A stretch of 64,000 nucleotides of DNA from Methylocaldum sp002005105 (lineage in GTDB: Bacteria > Pseudomonadota > Gammaproteobacteria > Methylococcales > Methylococcaceae): assembly GCF_051027545.1 (NCBI RefSeq), contig NZ_CP194902.1:372001-436000 (forward strand), given 5' to 3'. How positions within the stretch are numbered: the stretch's first letter is position 1; each line of letters begins with the position of its first letter. The notes below the pieces were generated by a model. That model saw only the letters and a program-made list of their open reading frames with translations, made no database searches and was not told the origin of the DNA. The translations under genes were made by a program, and so were the position numbers. Shown piece after piece: positions 16,866 through 26,287 of this stretch.

Positions 16866-18713
16866 ATGTGCGGACTCGCCTTTCTTTATCGAAAAACTCG
16901 GGAAACGGGCGAAAATCGGGCAAGAATCCAGCAGGCACTGAACCTGATGCACCACCGCGGCCCCGATGAATTCGGGCTGCAATCTGGTGAATATTGGTGT
17001 ATAGGACACCGCCGTCTCTCCATCGTAGATCTGGCGGCCAGCCGTCAGCCTATGAGTGATCCCTCAGGCAGATATTGGCTAGCATACAACGGCGAGATAT
17101 ACAATTTCAAAGAATTGCGCACCCACCTCGCCCCGTTCTGGAGGTTCCACACCAATGGAGACACAGAAGTGGTACTGGCTGGGCTCGTCCTCCATGGGGA
17201 ATCGTTTCTGCGACGGATGGAGGGTATGTGGGCCTTAAGCCTTTGGGACACGGTCTCCCGAACCTTAATGCTATCGCGGGATCGTATGGGAAAAAAACCG
17301 CTTTACTACCAGGAGGACAACTACTCCATCGCCTGCGCCTCGGAACTGCCGGCCTTATCCAGACTGGTCCCTCAAGCGTGGAGCGAAGACCCTGATAGCT
17401 TGGCCGATTACCTCCGCTACGGTTTCTATCTTCCCGGCACTACGGCTTACAAGAACGTCAACGAAGTCCTGCCAGGGCACTTGTTATTTTGGAGCTCCGA
17501 CGGCGGCTTCCGGCAAACAGCCTACTGGACCTTGATGCCAGACAGATACTCCGGATCGAAAATCGAGGCCGAAGAGCGACTCCGAGACACCCTCATCCAA
17601 GCGGTGGATAGCCGATTGGTAGCAGATGTTGAAGTCGGCGCTTTTCTTTCCGGTGGCATCGATTCTTCTCTGATCGCGACGCTGGCACAAAGCAGGATGT
17701 CACGGCCTTTGCGCACGTTCACCATGGGGTTCGTTGAACCGGCTTTCGATGAACGTGTGCATGCAAGGAAAGTCGCCGAGCATCTGGCTACCCGACATAC
17801 CGAGGATACCTTTCCTCCTGAAACACCGGAAGCATTGGAGTCACTGATACTAAACCATGTCGGCCAACCCTTCGCCGACGTATCTCTCCTGCCAACCGCA
17901 AGCGTCTCGCAACTGGCTGGCTGTCACGTAAAAGTCGTATTATCGGGAGACGGCGGTGACGAATTGTTCAGCGGCTATCAGCGCTATCAGGCACGGCAGA
18001 TCCTACGGTGGTATACGCGCCTTCCCCGGATCCTACGCAAGACAGCGGAGCGGGCCATACGATTTCTTCCCGAGCCCATGGCACATCACAGCCGCAGCAT
18101 ATTGAAGAAAGCCCATCTTTTCACCCATGTGGTCGATCGGCTGGAATCAGAAACACCCTATGTATGCGCACGAATGTTCTCAGAAACGGAACTGGAAATG
18201 CTCGCTCCAGAATTAGCAGGCCGTGGACATACCCCACCGAAGATTCTGTGTGAAACAACTCTAGACGACCTGCCCCGCATGATGTTTGCCGACGCTCTGG
18301 TCTATCTGCCTCAAGATATTTTGCTTAAGGTAGACCGCGCCAGCATGGCGCATAGTCTGGAAGTCCGTGCGCCGTTTCTTGATCGAAAGGTCGTCGAATT
18401 GGCTTTCAGTTTCCCCACTTCGTGGCACCGCAATGTTTTCGCGGGGAAACGCATCCTGTATGCAGCATTTAACGAAATTTTGCTTAAAGACGTGTGGCAG
18501 CGCCGCAAGCAAGGGTTCGGAGTACCGGTGCATACTTGGATTCGAGGAAAGATCGGCGATAACTTGATCCAACGACTGGAATCATTCCACGAGCCGTTGA
18601 ATCCTGCCTTTGTGAAAAGAATGCTTTGGGAACATCGCAAAGGTGTGCGCGACCGCAGTCTGCGACTCTGGAGTCTCTATATACTACTGCTCTGGCACGG
18701 CACCCGACGATGA
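16866..18713 (+). CDS. asnB: asparagine synthase-like glutamine amidotransferase
   Basis: 615 residues. The N-terminal class II amidotransferase domain has the nucleophile Cys2 (MCGLAF) and HHRGPDE. The C-terminal synthetase domain has the ATP pyrophosphatase loop FLSGGIDSSLIA and LSGDGGDELFSGY. Classical AsnB makes asparagine from aspartate and glutamine. In polysaccharide loci, homologues are thought to amidate uronic-acid or similar sugars. It starts 8 nt after the first GT4 gene and its stop overlaps the next GT4 start (ATGA), so a glycan role is more likely than amino-acid supply. Confidence 0.9.
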   Translation: MCGLAFLYRKTRETGENRARIQQALNLMHHRGPDEFGLQSGEYWCIGHRRLSIVDLAASRQPMSDPSGRYWLAYNGEIYNFKELRTHLAPFWRFHTNGDTEVVLAGLVLHGESFLRRMEGMWALSLWDTVSRTLMLSRDRMGKKPLYYQEDNYSIACASELPALSRLVPQAWSEDPDSLADYLRYGFYLPGTTAYKNVNEVLPGHLLFWSSDGGFRQTAYWTLMPDRYSGSKIEAEERLRDTLIQAVDSRLVADVEVGAFLSGGIDSSLIATLAQSRMSRPLRTFTMGFVEPAFDERVHARKVAEHLATRHTEDTFPPETPEALESLILNHVGQPFADVSLLPTASVSQLAGCHVKVVLSGDGGDELFSGYQRYQARQILRWYTRLPRILRKTAERAIRFLPEPMAHHSRSILKKAHLFTHVVDRLESETPYVCARMFSETELEMLAPELAGRGHTPPKILCETTLDDLPRMMFADALVYLPQDILLKVDRASMAHSLEVRAPFLDRKVVELAFSFPTSWHRNVFAGKRILYAAFNEILLKDVWQRRKQGFGVPVHTWIRGKIGDNLIQRLESFHEPLNPAFVKRMLWEHRKGVRDRSLRLWSLYILLLWHGTRR

Positions 18714-19807
18714 CTCGCATTGCCCTTTTCGTCCCCGACTTACGAATTGGTGGAGCAGAGCGCGTGTTTTTGACCCTTGCGAAAGCGTTCGCCGAGCGGG
18801 GACACACCGTGGATTTGGTCTTGGCCCGTGCCGAGGGCGAATTGTTGCCGGAAATCCCCACGAATGTCCGAACTATAGATCTTCGAGCCGGAAAACCCGG
18901 TCCCGGGTTAATCGGCCTGGGAATCTCTACAACTTTAAAGCTAGTCGGATATCTTCAACGGGAACAACCGACCGCATTACTCAGTACATTAACCGGAGCT
19001 AATCTTGCCGCTCTACTAGCACATAAGTTAGCACGTAGCAATACTCGCGTTGTCGTCAGAGAAGCTAGCTCTCTCCGGAATTTAAAACACCCGGCTCGAC
19101 TGTATCTCATGCGGTGGTTTTATTCCAGAGCAGACACAGTCATCGCCCTTACCCGGACTATGCGCAAAGAACTCATTTACAGGCTGAAGTTAGAACCCCA
19201 CCAAGTCACGGTAATTCCGAATCCTATCGGCCTAAAAAAACTTCAACAGATGGCTGGAGAACCGTTCGATCATCCGTGGTTTAAGGCGAATTCGCCACCA
19301 GTGATCATAGGAGTTGGACGCTTGGTGCCTGAGAAAGATTTCGTAACACTGATCCGCGCATTTGCTATCGTTCGACAACAAGTAGAGGCACGGCTCTTGA
19401 TTTTGGGCGAAGGAATCATGCGCCCTTATCTTGAAGAGTGTATCGCCGAGCTAGACTTGAACGCAGCAGTCGAGATGCCGGGTTTTGACTCAAATCCCTA
19501 TCGTTGGCTAGCCGGCGCCCGGTTACTCGTATCGTCCTCCCTATGGGAAGGTTACCCGAACGTTATTCTGGAAGCACAGATGTTGGGCATCTCAGTCGTA
19601 GCTACTGCCTACGATGATTCCATAATCGAAGTGCTGGATCCGCAAAATCACAAGAACGTCGTTCCAGTTTCCAACCCCGAGGCTCTAGCCAGCACCATAA
19701 TAAAAATTTTAAGAGACGACCCTCACGTCGCTAATAAACGTTTAGCCAGCGGGACACAGGATCTCATCGATCGTTACCTCCAAACAATGAATGTTAGTCC
19801 TAACTAA
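18710..19807 (+). CDS. GT4-family glycosyltransferase
   Basis: 365 residues from the ATG at 18710, which overlaps the asnB stop by 4 nt; readings that start earlier run through asnB. The opening RIALFVPDLRIGGAERVFLTLAKAF (in parts) has the GGAERV loop common in GT4 enzymes. The C-terminal domain has PPVIIGVGRLVPEKDF, LILGEG and EGYPNVILEAQMLG with E-x7-E. Its N-terminal organisation closely resembles the next gene, so the two may be an old tandem duplication with different donor or acceptor use. Confidence 0.9.
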   Translation: MTRIALFVPDLRIGGAERVFLTLAKAFAERGHTVDLVLARAEGELLPEIPTNVRTIDLRAGKPGPGLIGLGISTTLKLVGYLQREQPTALLSTLTGANLAALLAHKLARSNTRVVVREASSLRNLKHPARLYLMRWFYSRADTVIALTRTMRKELIYRLKLEPHQVTVIPNPIGLKKLQQMAGEPFDHPWFKANSPPVIIGVGRLVPEKDFVTLIRAFAIVRQQVEARLLILGEGIMRPYLEECIAELDLNAAVEMPGFDSNPYRWLAGARLLVSSSLWEGYPNVILEAQMLGISVVATAYDDSIIEVLDPQNHKNVVPVSNPEALASTIIKILRDDPHVANKRLASGTQDLIDRYLQTMNVSPN

Positions 19808-19816
19808 AACGCCGCC

Positions 19817-20935
19817 ATGACCTCCAAGCGAGCAAACGTGGTCGTGGTGCTGCCGAACCTCAAACCGGGCGGCGCCGAGCGGGTCATGCTTCAAGTCGTA
19901 AACAACCTTTGTAGCTCAGGAAAGATAACGCTAGCGCTTGTGCGACCGATAGGTGAATTGATTCCACATATCGACTCCAGAGTTGAAATTGTAGACCTGG
20001 GAGGCACGCTAGGATGGGTCACAGCACTTATCCGCTTGGTATGGCAGAAACGCCCGCGAACCATTCTCAGCACTCTGTCGGACATTAATATCGCCATCTT
20101 GCTACTGCGGCCACTATTCCCCAGTGAAGTACGAATCGTCGTACGGGAAGCTTTGATGCCAGACGGATGGATGCAGTACTGGCGATTCCCTCGGCTGACC
20201 AGATTTTTATATCGCTATACTTACCTGCAAGCGGACCGAATCATCGTTCTGTCTGAAACCATGCGGAGATCATTCCTCGGATTCGTCAACCGCTCTTCAA
20301 GAAATTTAGCTGTCATTCCGAACGCCGTGGATCCAGCCCGACTTGATTCCGTAAATAAAACGCCCATACAGGCCCCTGCGCCATATCTAATTGCAGTCGG
20401 ACGTTTACACCCACAAAAAGGCTTCGATGCCCTCATCGAAGCCTTCTCCCTGCTCGGCGCATCATTAGCGGGATACCGGCTACTCATTATCGGAGAAGGT
20501 AGCGAACGGTCGAAACTGGAACTCTTGATAGAGCGACTCGGTCTATCCGATAGAGTAATCCTCATGGGCTTTATGGAAAACCCAACTGAATTAGTACGAC
20601 GAGCAGTTCTTTTCGTACTGTCCTCGCGAGTCGAAGGTTCGTCCAACGCACTGATCGAAGCTCTTAGTGTTGGCACGCCTGTTCTCGCGGTAAAAGCCGA
20701 CACGGGGGCCGACGAACTAATTGTCGAAGGAAAGAATGGTTTTCTCATCGGACGATGCGAAACGCAAATACTAGCTCAGGGAATCAAACATGCGCTCGCC
20801 AACGTCGCTCAACTCAACCGCAAAGCCATCGAGACACATGCTCGAGAACGGTTTTCGCTTACGGCGATGATTGATAACTATCGAGAGGTACTTTTCGGCT
20901 TAGCTGGAACAGGTGCACATACATGGTCAAAGTAA
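19817..20935 (+). CDS. GT4-family glycosyltransferase
   Basis: 372 residues; starts 9 nt after the preceding GT4. It has the GGAERVML loop, the PYLIAVGRLHPQKGFDALIEAF core, LIIGEGSERSKLE and the donor motif EGSSNALIEALSVGTPV. Last gene of the plus-strand glycan operon. Its final 77 nt overlap the 3' end of the convergent flippase gene, an unusually long convergent coding overlap. Substrate unknown. Confidence 0.9.
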   Translation: MTSKRANVVVVLPNLKPGGAERVMLQVVNNLCSSGKITLALVRPIGELIPHIDSRVEIVDLGGTLGWVTALIRLVWQKRPRTILSTLSDINIAILLLRPLFPSEVRIVVREALMPDGWMQYWRFPRLTRFLYRYTYLQADRIIVLSETMRRSFLGFVNRSSRNLAVIPNAVDPARLDSVNKTPIQAPAPYLIAVGRLHPQKGFDALIEAFSLLGASLAGYRLLIIGEGSERSKLELLIERLGLSDRVILMGFMENPTELVRRAVLFVLSSRVEGSSNALIEALSVGTPVLAVKADTGADELIVEGKNGFLIGRCETQILAQGIKHALANVAQLNRKAIETHARERFSLTAMIDNYREVLFGLAGTGAHTWSK

Positions 20936-22097
20936 CCGTGATATAGACACTGGAGGTTGCAAGAGCGATTCCCGGCACACCGAAGATATAAAACAATATA
21001 AGACTCAAACCAGCGTTAACAATCACTGACAAAATTGAGAGCCTTATCAATGAACGCTGCCAGCCGCGGGCCAAATACGCGCGCGCACCGACCAAACCTA
21101 GTATGAAAGCGGGAAGCCCGATTAAGTTGCAAAAATAGACCGAATTAATTACGGAGACTTGTTCTGGCGTAACACGTATGACGTGCGCCATCAGCCAGTC
21201 TCCAAGGATGACCCAGCCGCTCCATCCCAGCAAGGTCCAAGCGGCGGCCCATAAAACAGCAATTTTAGTCAGCCGCTGATATAAGCTCTCAAAAGTTGCA
21301 CAGTCACAAGCCTGGCTGAGGCGGACCAAAACTAGGTTCATCACGCCAATGGTAGCGAAAGTAGCGAGAAGACCGTAAAAGCGTTCGCCGACTTCTAAGA
21401 CCGAAACCGCGCCCTCACCTGCAAGTACCGCAATAAACCGATCCACAATGGGATTTAATCCGCTAAAGATCGACGCAAGCACAACCGGAATATAGGAATC
21501 GAGACTGCTCCAGCCTCCTTGCTCCGAGGGGAAATCTTGGTGTAGCGCCCTACGGTCAAGCCAGAAAGCTCTGACTAAATCCGCACATCCGATACCAAAC
21601 ATCAGCCAACCCAATTCCTCGGCCTCGGGACGCACCACTCCCCAGAAGAGCAACGGTATGACGCGCAAGCCCCAAAGCAAACCTGGCAATGCATATTTAT
21701 CCCGAGCATTAAGAATACCGCTGGGAAACGACGCATAGACCGCTGCTCCAACCATGGTGAAAATGCCAGCGAATAACGGATATGGTACGCCATTCTCAGG
21801 TGGACTCGTCAGCCACACGGCAACCACTGCAGCCACACCAAGCCCAGCACTTAACTGCATCCTATAACAGCCAGCGAGTAACGGGCGCCTCGAAACGACC
21901 CGAGGTACGCTAGCATCACTCAATGAGTTGGCCATGGTGCCACAGAAATAAAATGCAACGGAAAACGCAAGAAGAAAGCGATCGGTCGCCGTGTTAGGCG
22001 AATAAAGATGCAAAAGCACAAACGGAATAAGAAAGTTGACACTTCGCCCAACAACCTGACCGAGTGTAGCCTCGATAACTTTCCGCAAGTGGTGCAT
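20859..22097 (-). CDS. polysaccharide flippase-like membrane protein (MOP superfamily)
   Basis: 412 residues, hydrophobic throughout, with about 12 predicted membrane helices. It begins with the amphipathic LRKVIEATLGQVVGRSVNFLIPFVLLHLY typical of Wzx/MurJ-like transporters that flip lipid-linked sugars. It belongs to the minus-strand half of the glycan locus: its ATG overlaps the stop of the methyltransferase gene by 1 nt. It is the only translocase candidate in the locus. It could be a Wzx-type O-unit flippase or a distant MurJ paralogue; sequence alone does not decide. Confidence 0.75.
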   Translation of the reverse strand: MHHLRKVIEATLGQVVGRSVNFLIPFVLLHLYSPNTATDRFLLAFSVAFYFCGTMANSLSDASVPRVVSRRPLLAGCYRMQLSAGLGVAAVVAVWLTSPPENGVPYPLFAGIFTMVGAAVYASFPSGILNARDKYALPGLLWGLRVIPLLFWGVVRPEAEELGWLMFGIGCADLVRAFWLDRRALHQDFPSEQGGWSSLDSYIPVVLASIFSGLNPIVDRFIAVLAGEGAVSVLEVGERFYGLLATFATIGVMNLVLVRLSQACDCATFESLYQRLTKIAVLWAAAWTLLGWSGWVILGDWLMAHVIRVTPEQVSVINSVYFCNLIGLPAFILGLVGARAYLARGWQRSLIRLSILSVIVNAGLSLILFYIFGVPGIALATSSVYITVTLTMYVHLFQLSRKVPLDSYQSSP

Positions 22098-23023
22098 TAA
22101 TCGGGTAGACGTTTAGCCCAGACTGATATTACATCTCCCCGCTGCAATATTCGGTTGCTTAGCCACAGCCCTAGGCAAAGAAAACTTTTACGAAGTGTAG
22201 GCTTTCGAACCGCACGTCGGCAGGGCAGATAGGTTGTCAGTGACAACATCTCGAATCCATGGATCATCAACAGCGTAGAAAGCGATGCAGGCGTGAAAAA
22301 TGTACAATGGTGAATACTGAAAGATCCGAATTGCCGAGGGCCACGATTAAGCCACCGATCAAAACGATCTGTGAAACCGTCAAATTGATACGGGACCTCG
22401 ATATATACCAATCCATCTGGTTTCAAAAGCGAGCGCAAGCGAGCCATGGCACCACGTATGTCCGGTAAGTGTTCGAGCACGTGAGAAAGGTGAGCACCGC
22501 CAAACGATAGCCCATCAAGCTGCGACGCAAATAAATCGCCCTGCACGACTTTCAGTCCCTTATCCACCGTTTTTTCAATGCCATAGGAAGAAAGTTCGAG
22601 ACCGAGACCATCTACCCCAGCCTGCCGCAGTGCCAAAAGGAAATCACCGGTGGCGCATCCAACATCTAATACCGTTGCGTCCCCCGTGAGTCTCTGTTTA
22701 AACGCCGCCGCCGTTTCCTGGAAACAGACGCTTGTTTCCCGAACCTGACGCTCATAGGAAAAGGCTTCTAATTCCGGTTCGAAATAATTTCGGTCATAAA
22801 GGCGCGATAGGTAATCCGGCAAGGGTACTGGATCTAGCCAACGAATTTGGCACGACCGACATCTCAATATCTGAAAACTATCAAACGGGAGATGTAAATA
22901 ACGGCTAGCCATGCGATCCTTGCTTCCTTCTCCTCCGCAGAGTGGACACGCCCTAGATAACATTCTAATCGGCGTTGAACCGTCGAAATCGTTCTCCCAT
23001 CGCATGCATTTCTTGCACTCCAT
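22097..23023 (-). CDS. class I SAM-dependent methyltransferase with N-terminal zinc-ribbon motif
   Basis: 308 residues. The N-terminus has two cysteine pairs (CPLCGG and, about 30 residues on, CRSC) that look like a zinc ribbon. The Rossmann methyltransferase domain follows with ATVLDVGCATGDFLLALRQAG and HLSHVLEHLPD. This architecture is common in methyltransferases of surface-glycan clusters, where they modify sugars or lipid-linked intermediates. It is tightly linked to the flippase downstream and 53 nt after the GT2 gene. The target is unknown. Confidence 0.82.
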   Translation of the reverse strand: MECKKCMRWENDFDGSTPIRMLSRACPLCGGEGSKDRMASRYLHLPFDSFQILRCRSCQIRWLDPVPLPDYLSRLYDRNYFEPELEAFSYERQVRETSVCFQETAAAFKQRLTGDATVLDVGCATGDFLLALRQAGVDGLGLELSSYGIEKTVDKGLKVVQGDLFASQLDGLSFGGAHLSHVLEHLPDIRGAMARLRSLLKPDGLVYIEVPYQFDGFTDRFDRWLNRGPRQFGSFSIHHCTFFTPASLSTLLMIHGFEMLSLTTYLPCRRAVRKPTLRKSFLCLGLWLSNRILQRGDVISVWAKRLPD

Positions 23024-23076
23024 AACATAGCCTTAGGTCGACTCATCTAAATATTAAATAACAGCTTAGTTTTCGA

Positions 23077-24024
23077 TTAAATACCGGACCGCCAATTGTC
23101 CCGCTTGGTACGGCGAAAATCTTCTTCGACCCCTCGATAATGCAATGAAGATATTTGCTCCGATAATATACCTATCAAAAATATAAATAGCGCCGACAAA
23201 AGCAAAAATACACTCATATTGGTAAATCGTCCCTGACTTAAATAATTATAGATATAAAGACCTAGACCGCTAAAAAACAGCATAGCGCCTAGGGGAAGGA
23301 AAAGTCGCATGGGCGAGAATAAAGTGCCGATTTTCAAAATAATGATAAAGAACCGAAATCCGTCCTGCGCTATTCGGATCTTACTGGTGCCAGTCGTTTC
23401 GCGCTTTCTAGCGTGGATTGGCACATACGCAACCGGAAACCCAGATCGAAAAAAAGCCATTGTGCTGGTAGTTGGATAGGAAAATCCATTCGGCAGCAAA
23501 TATAGAAATTTGCGGAAATGTCTGGCGCGAACTGCACGGAAACCCGATGTGAGGTCCTCGATTTGATGTCCGGTCATCGCCGAAGCCAATTTGTTGTAAA
23601 AGCAATTTGCGCCGCGGCGCCCAAAAGACGCCTGACTGCTAGGATGCCTTGCTCCTACCGTCATCTCGTAGCCCTGACCCAGCTTTTCCAGCAATCTCGG
23701 AATATCCGCAGGATCATGCTGTCCATCGGCATCCATGAATACGAACAGGTCGCCGTGTGCGTGCCTAGCTCCCGTCTTGATAGCGGCGCCATTTCCCATG
23801 CTGTAGGGGTGGCTAATAACCCTGACATTTTCACTATGACAAACTGCCACGCTCTCGTCGGTCGAACCGTCATCGACCACTAGAATTTCCGCGTTCGGCA
23901 TTTGTCTGCGAATTTCCGGTAACAGCCATCTTAAACTGCCAGCCTCATCCTTGGCAGGTATAACAATAGATATTGCTTCTTGGCGACTTTCCCGTCCGGC
24001 GAAACCTGATTCAGTCGAGTTCAT
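23077..24024 (-). CDS. GT2 glycosyltransferase, dolichol/polyprenyl-phosphate sugar synthase type
   Basis: 315 residues. The N-terminal GT-A domain has ISIVIPAKDEAGSL, ILVVDDGSTDES, FMDADGQHDP with the metal-binding DxD-like acids, and LTSGFRAV. Two C-terminal membrane helices (about 235-255 and 267-287) are typical of enzymes that charge polyprenyl phosphate with a sugar. Such a product would be a donor for a periplasmic GT-C enzyme; one is encoded 0.2 kb away. It starts the minus-strand GT2-methyltransferase-flippase set. Confidence 0.85.
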   Translation of the reverse strand: MNSTESGFAGRESRQEAISIVIPAKDEAGSLRWLLPEIRRQMPNAEILVVDDGSTDESVAVCHSENVRVISHPYSMGNGAAIKTGARHAHGDLFVFMDADGQHDPADIPRLLEKLGQGYEMTVGARHPSSQASFGRRGANCFYNKLASAMTGHQIEDLTSGFRAVRARHFRKFLYLLPNGFSYPTTSTMAFFRSGFPVAYVPIHARKRETTGTSKIRIAQDGFRFFIIILKIGTLFSPMRLFLPLGAMLFFSGLGLYIYNYLSQGRFTNMSVFLLLSALFIFLIGILSEQISSLHYRGVEEDFRRTKRDNWRSGI

Positions 24025-24234
24025 GAACTATCTATTAGCCGCTTGTTTAGGTCGGCATTAAGACTAGCCTACAAATGATAATTTTTGCGTCTGATTGATG
24101 AAATCGGGCAATCGCCTTCTTAGATGATTGATTTATCAGACACTGCTTAAGGGAGAATTGCAGAGCGGTGACTCAACAATAAATAAACAACCAGCTGTTT
24201 CTCGCGCTCTTCTCTGCAAACAACCTCGCTCACG

Positions 24235-26127
24235 CTAGAATCCGTTAGCAGATTGACGAAGGTCTTCCGCAACTTCATTTAAGCGCTCTTTCCATTGCTG
24301 CCTTAGAACCGGGTTCAGTGGAAGCGATTGCTTGAAAAACTCGAGCTTCTTTAAAGCCTCATCCCGGAGTCCTGCACTATTTAAGAGACCGACCATCAAC
24401 ACCCCGGTGTCCAGGTCCGGTAGCGCTTCAAACGCCTGCTCAAGATGCCGAACTGTCGGATCCAATTCCCGATTTTCGAAAAATAAACGCGCCTTGGCGT
24501 GGTGCAACTTAAACCGAGTGATGGCCAATCCTTGGTAGTGATGGTTAGCCAATAAGTTATCGATCAGCCGGTGCATAGCCTCCTGGGTTAAACCAAGACA
24601 CTTTCGCTGCTGATATTGATTCAAAATCATTTCCAGCGTATCCAATATAGAATAGTCCACTCGAGCACGAGATAACGTAACGAGACTTTGTTCAACTTTT
24701 ACGGACACATCCTCACCCAAGGCGCACGACAACTGCACAGCCTGCAAAGCTAACCCGATGTTGAAAGGATCACGGTCATAGGCATTTTCGATGACGGACA
24801 AAGCAAGCTTAACGTCGCCCCCTGCTATCAATCTATTGGCTAAAAACTGCTGTGCTCTTTCAGAAGCAGGATGCTTATCAGCCCATAACCTTGCTGCAAT
24901 GTCCGGACTGCCCCATGCAGCCGTGACTTCATGAAGCACAAAACCTAGTAACAACACGTAAGTTGCAGTAACTCCAACTACTACCCGTTTGTAATTTTTC
25001 GGAACCCGCCACACTGATGCACTGATCCAGGCCAGTGGACCAAGACTGGGTAGATAATTGCGGTGTTCAAAATAAAGTTCCAGATTAAAAAGGGTGGATT
25101 CCAGCGCATGACCAAGCAAGAACCAACCTGCAGTAAAGCTGAACCATGGAAACCGCCGGCGAAGCAATATTGCCGTAGCAATCAAAACACCCCAGGCCGA
25201 CCACGCCAAGAACGCTTGAGGGGATTCAATTAAACTCGCCGAAACCGCGATATCGTCATGAAATGGCCCTAGGTCCGAAGACTTAGGCAACACTATTAGG
25301 CGTAAATAAGTCCAGAGAATTGGTCCTTCGCTGACAAGTCGTTGCCAGGCTGAAAAACCTCTCTGGGTGACCTCAAAAATGTGTGGCAATTGGAGAATTG
25401 TATAACCTAGCAATACAGCGACAGGCACATGGAGCAGTCGCCTCCATACACTAAATATCCGAATGTTCTGTGGGCTATCAAACAATGTGTATTCCAAGAC
25501 CCAAACATAAACAGGCAACAGGGCACCCGTCTCTTTGGTCAGAACCGCCAGGAGTGTCGCTACGCCCAAGCTGCCCACCATCATTGGCCATCCTCGACGT
25601 CTTGCGTGAACGATACGCTGACGGCCTGCTAGATAACCGACAAGACCGACCAACACAAAAGTTGCCGATAACGTGGTCATCCGCTGCACCACCATCAGGG
25701 AGGCCGATGCCAGCAATGGCTGTAATGTCCACAAGCTGAACAGCGTTAATGCAAATGGCAAGGCATACCCGCTGATATCCTCCTTCACCCGCGCCAAGCG
25801 CAAAGCGAACCAAGCAACCAACAAACCGTTGATGAGATGAATCAGGATATTGGTATATAAGAACTCTTCAGGCGAATGTGGCCAGGCGGAAAATTGCAAG
25901 GCGAAACTGGCCAGCGCAATGGGTCGCCCAAGTGGGCCCGCATCACCGCTCACTATGAAAGCCAACGCCGACGGCAGATCCTCGATGAAGGCTAGCGCTT
26001 GCAGATTCGGCGCATCATCAAAGTTAAACGCCCCCCCCAAGGCAGCCGAATAAATGAAATAAGCCGCTCCCGTTATAACGAGCAGACTTAGCAGAGCAAT
26101 AGCATGGTTATGCAGCGTGGTATTCAT
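24235..26127 (-). CDS. GT-C-like polytopic membrane protein with C-terminal helical repeats, next to pilin
   Basis: 630 residues. About ten membrane helices occupy the first 400 or so residues, then a helical region with TPR-like spacing (430-620). The first extracytoplasmic loop has acidic FNFDDAPNL, the position of the catalytic acids in GT-C glycosyltransferases. A later loop LYFEHRNYLPSLGPL resembles that of TMTC/PMT-like enzymes. It is encoded directly downstream of the pilin gene, separated by a terminator. Inference: a periplasmic enzyme that transfers a lipid-linked sugar to pilin or another exported protein. I recognise the architecture, not a named family, so the function is open. 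Confidence 0.6.
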   Translation of the reverse strand: MNTTLHNHAIALLSLLVITGAAYFIYSAALGGAFNFDDAPNLQALAFIEDLPSALAFIVSGDAGPLGRPIALASFALQFSAWPHSPEEFLYTNILIHLINGLLVAWFALRLARVKEDISGYALPFALTLFSLWTLQPLLASASLMVVQRMTTLSATFVLVGLVGYLAGRQRIVHARRRGWPMMVGSLGVATLLAVLTKETGALLPVYVWVLEYTLFDSPQNIRIFSVWRRLLHVPVAVLLGYTILQLPHIFEVTQRGFSAWQRLVSEGPILWTYLRLIVLPKSSDLGPFHDDIAVSASLIESPQAFLAWSAWGVLIATAILLRRRFPWFSFTAGWFLLGHALESTLFNLELYFEHRNYLPSLGPLAWISASVWRVPKNYKRVVVGVTATYVLLLGFVLHEVTAAWGSPDIAARLWADKHPASERAQQFLANRLIAGGDVKLALSVIENAYDRDPFNIGLALQAVQLSCALGEDVSVKVEQSLVTLSRARVDYSILDTLEMILNQYQQRKCLGLTQEAMHRLIDNLLANHHYQGLAITRFKLHHAKARLFFENRELDPTVRHLEQAFEALPDLDTGVLMVGLLNSAGLRDEALKKLEFFKQSLPLNPVLRQQWKERLNEVAEDLRQSANGF

Positions 26128-26135
26128 GGCCCAAC

Positions 26136-26157
26136 AAAAACCCCTCGCATGGAGGGG
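26136..26157 (-). terminator. intrinsic terminator after pilA
   Basis: On the minus strand: CCCCTC, 5-nt loop, GAGGGG, then TTTTT. It lies between the pilin stop and the GT-C start, so it would let only some transcription through to the downstream gene. Confidence 0.7.
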
Positions 26158-26287
26158 TCAAGTTTTTGTGTTGAATTAAGGAAAAACCCTTAAACAGCTG
26201 TTGACTGACGAACTCTTGAAACGTAAGCCTCCGCATCAAGTTTTTCCGCTGCCCTCTGCCCGGCGGAGAGGACGTAGTTAGTGCTTC

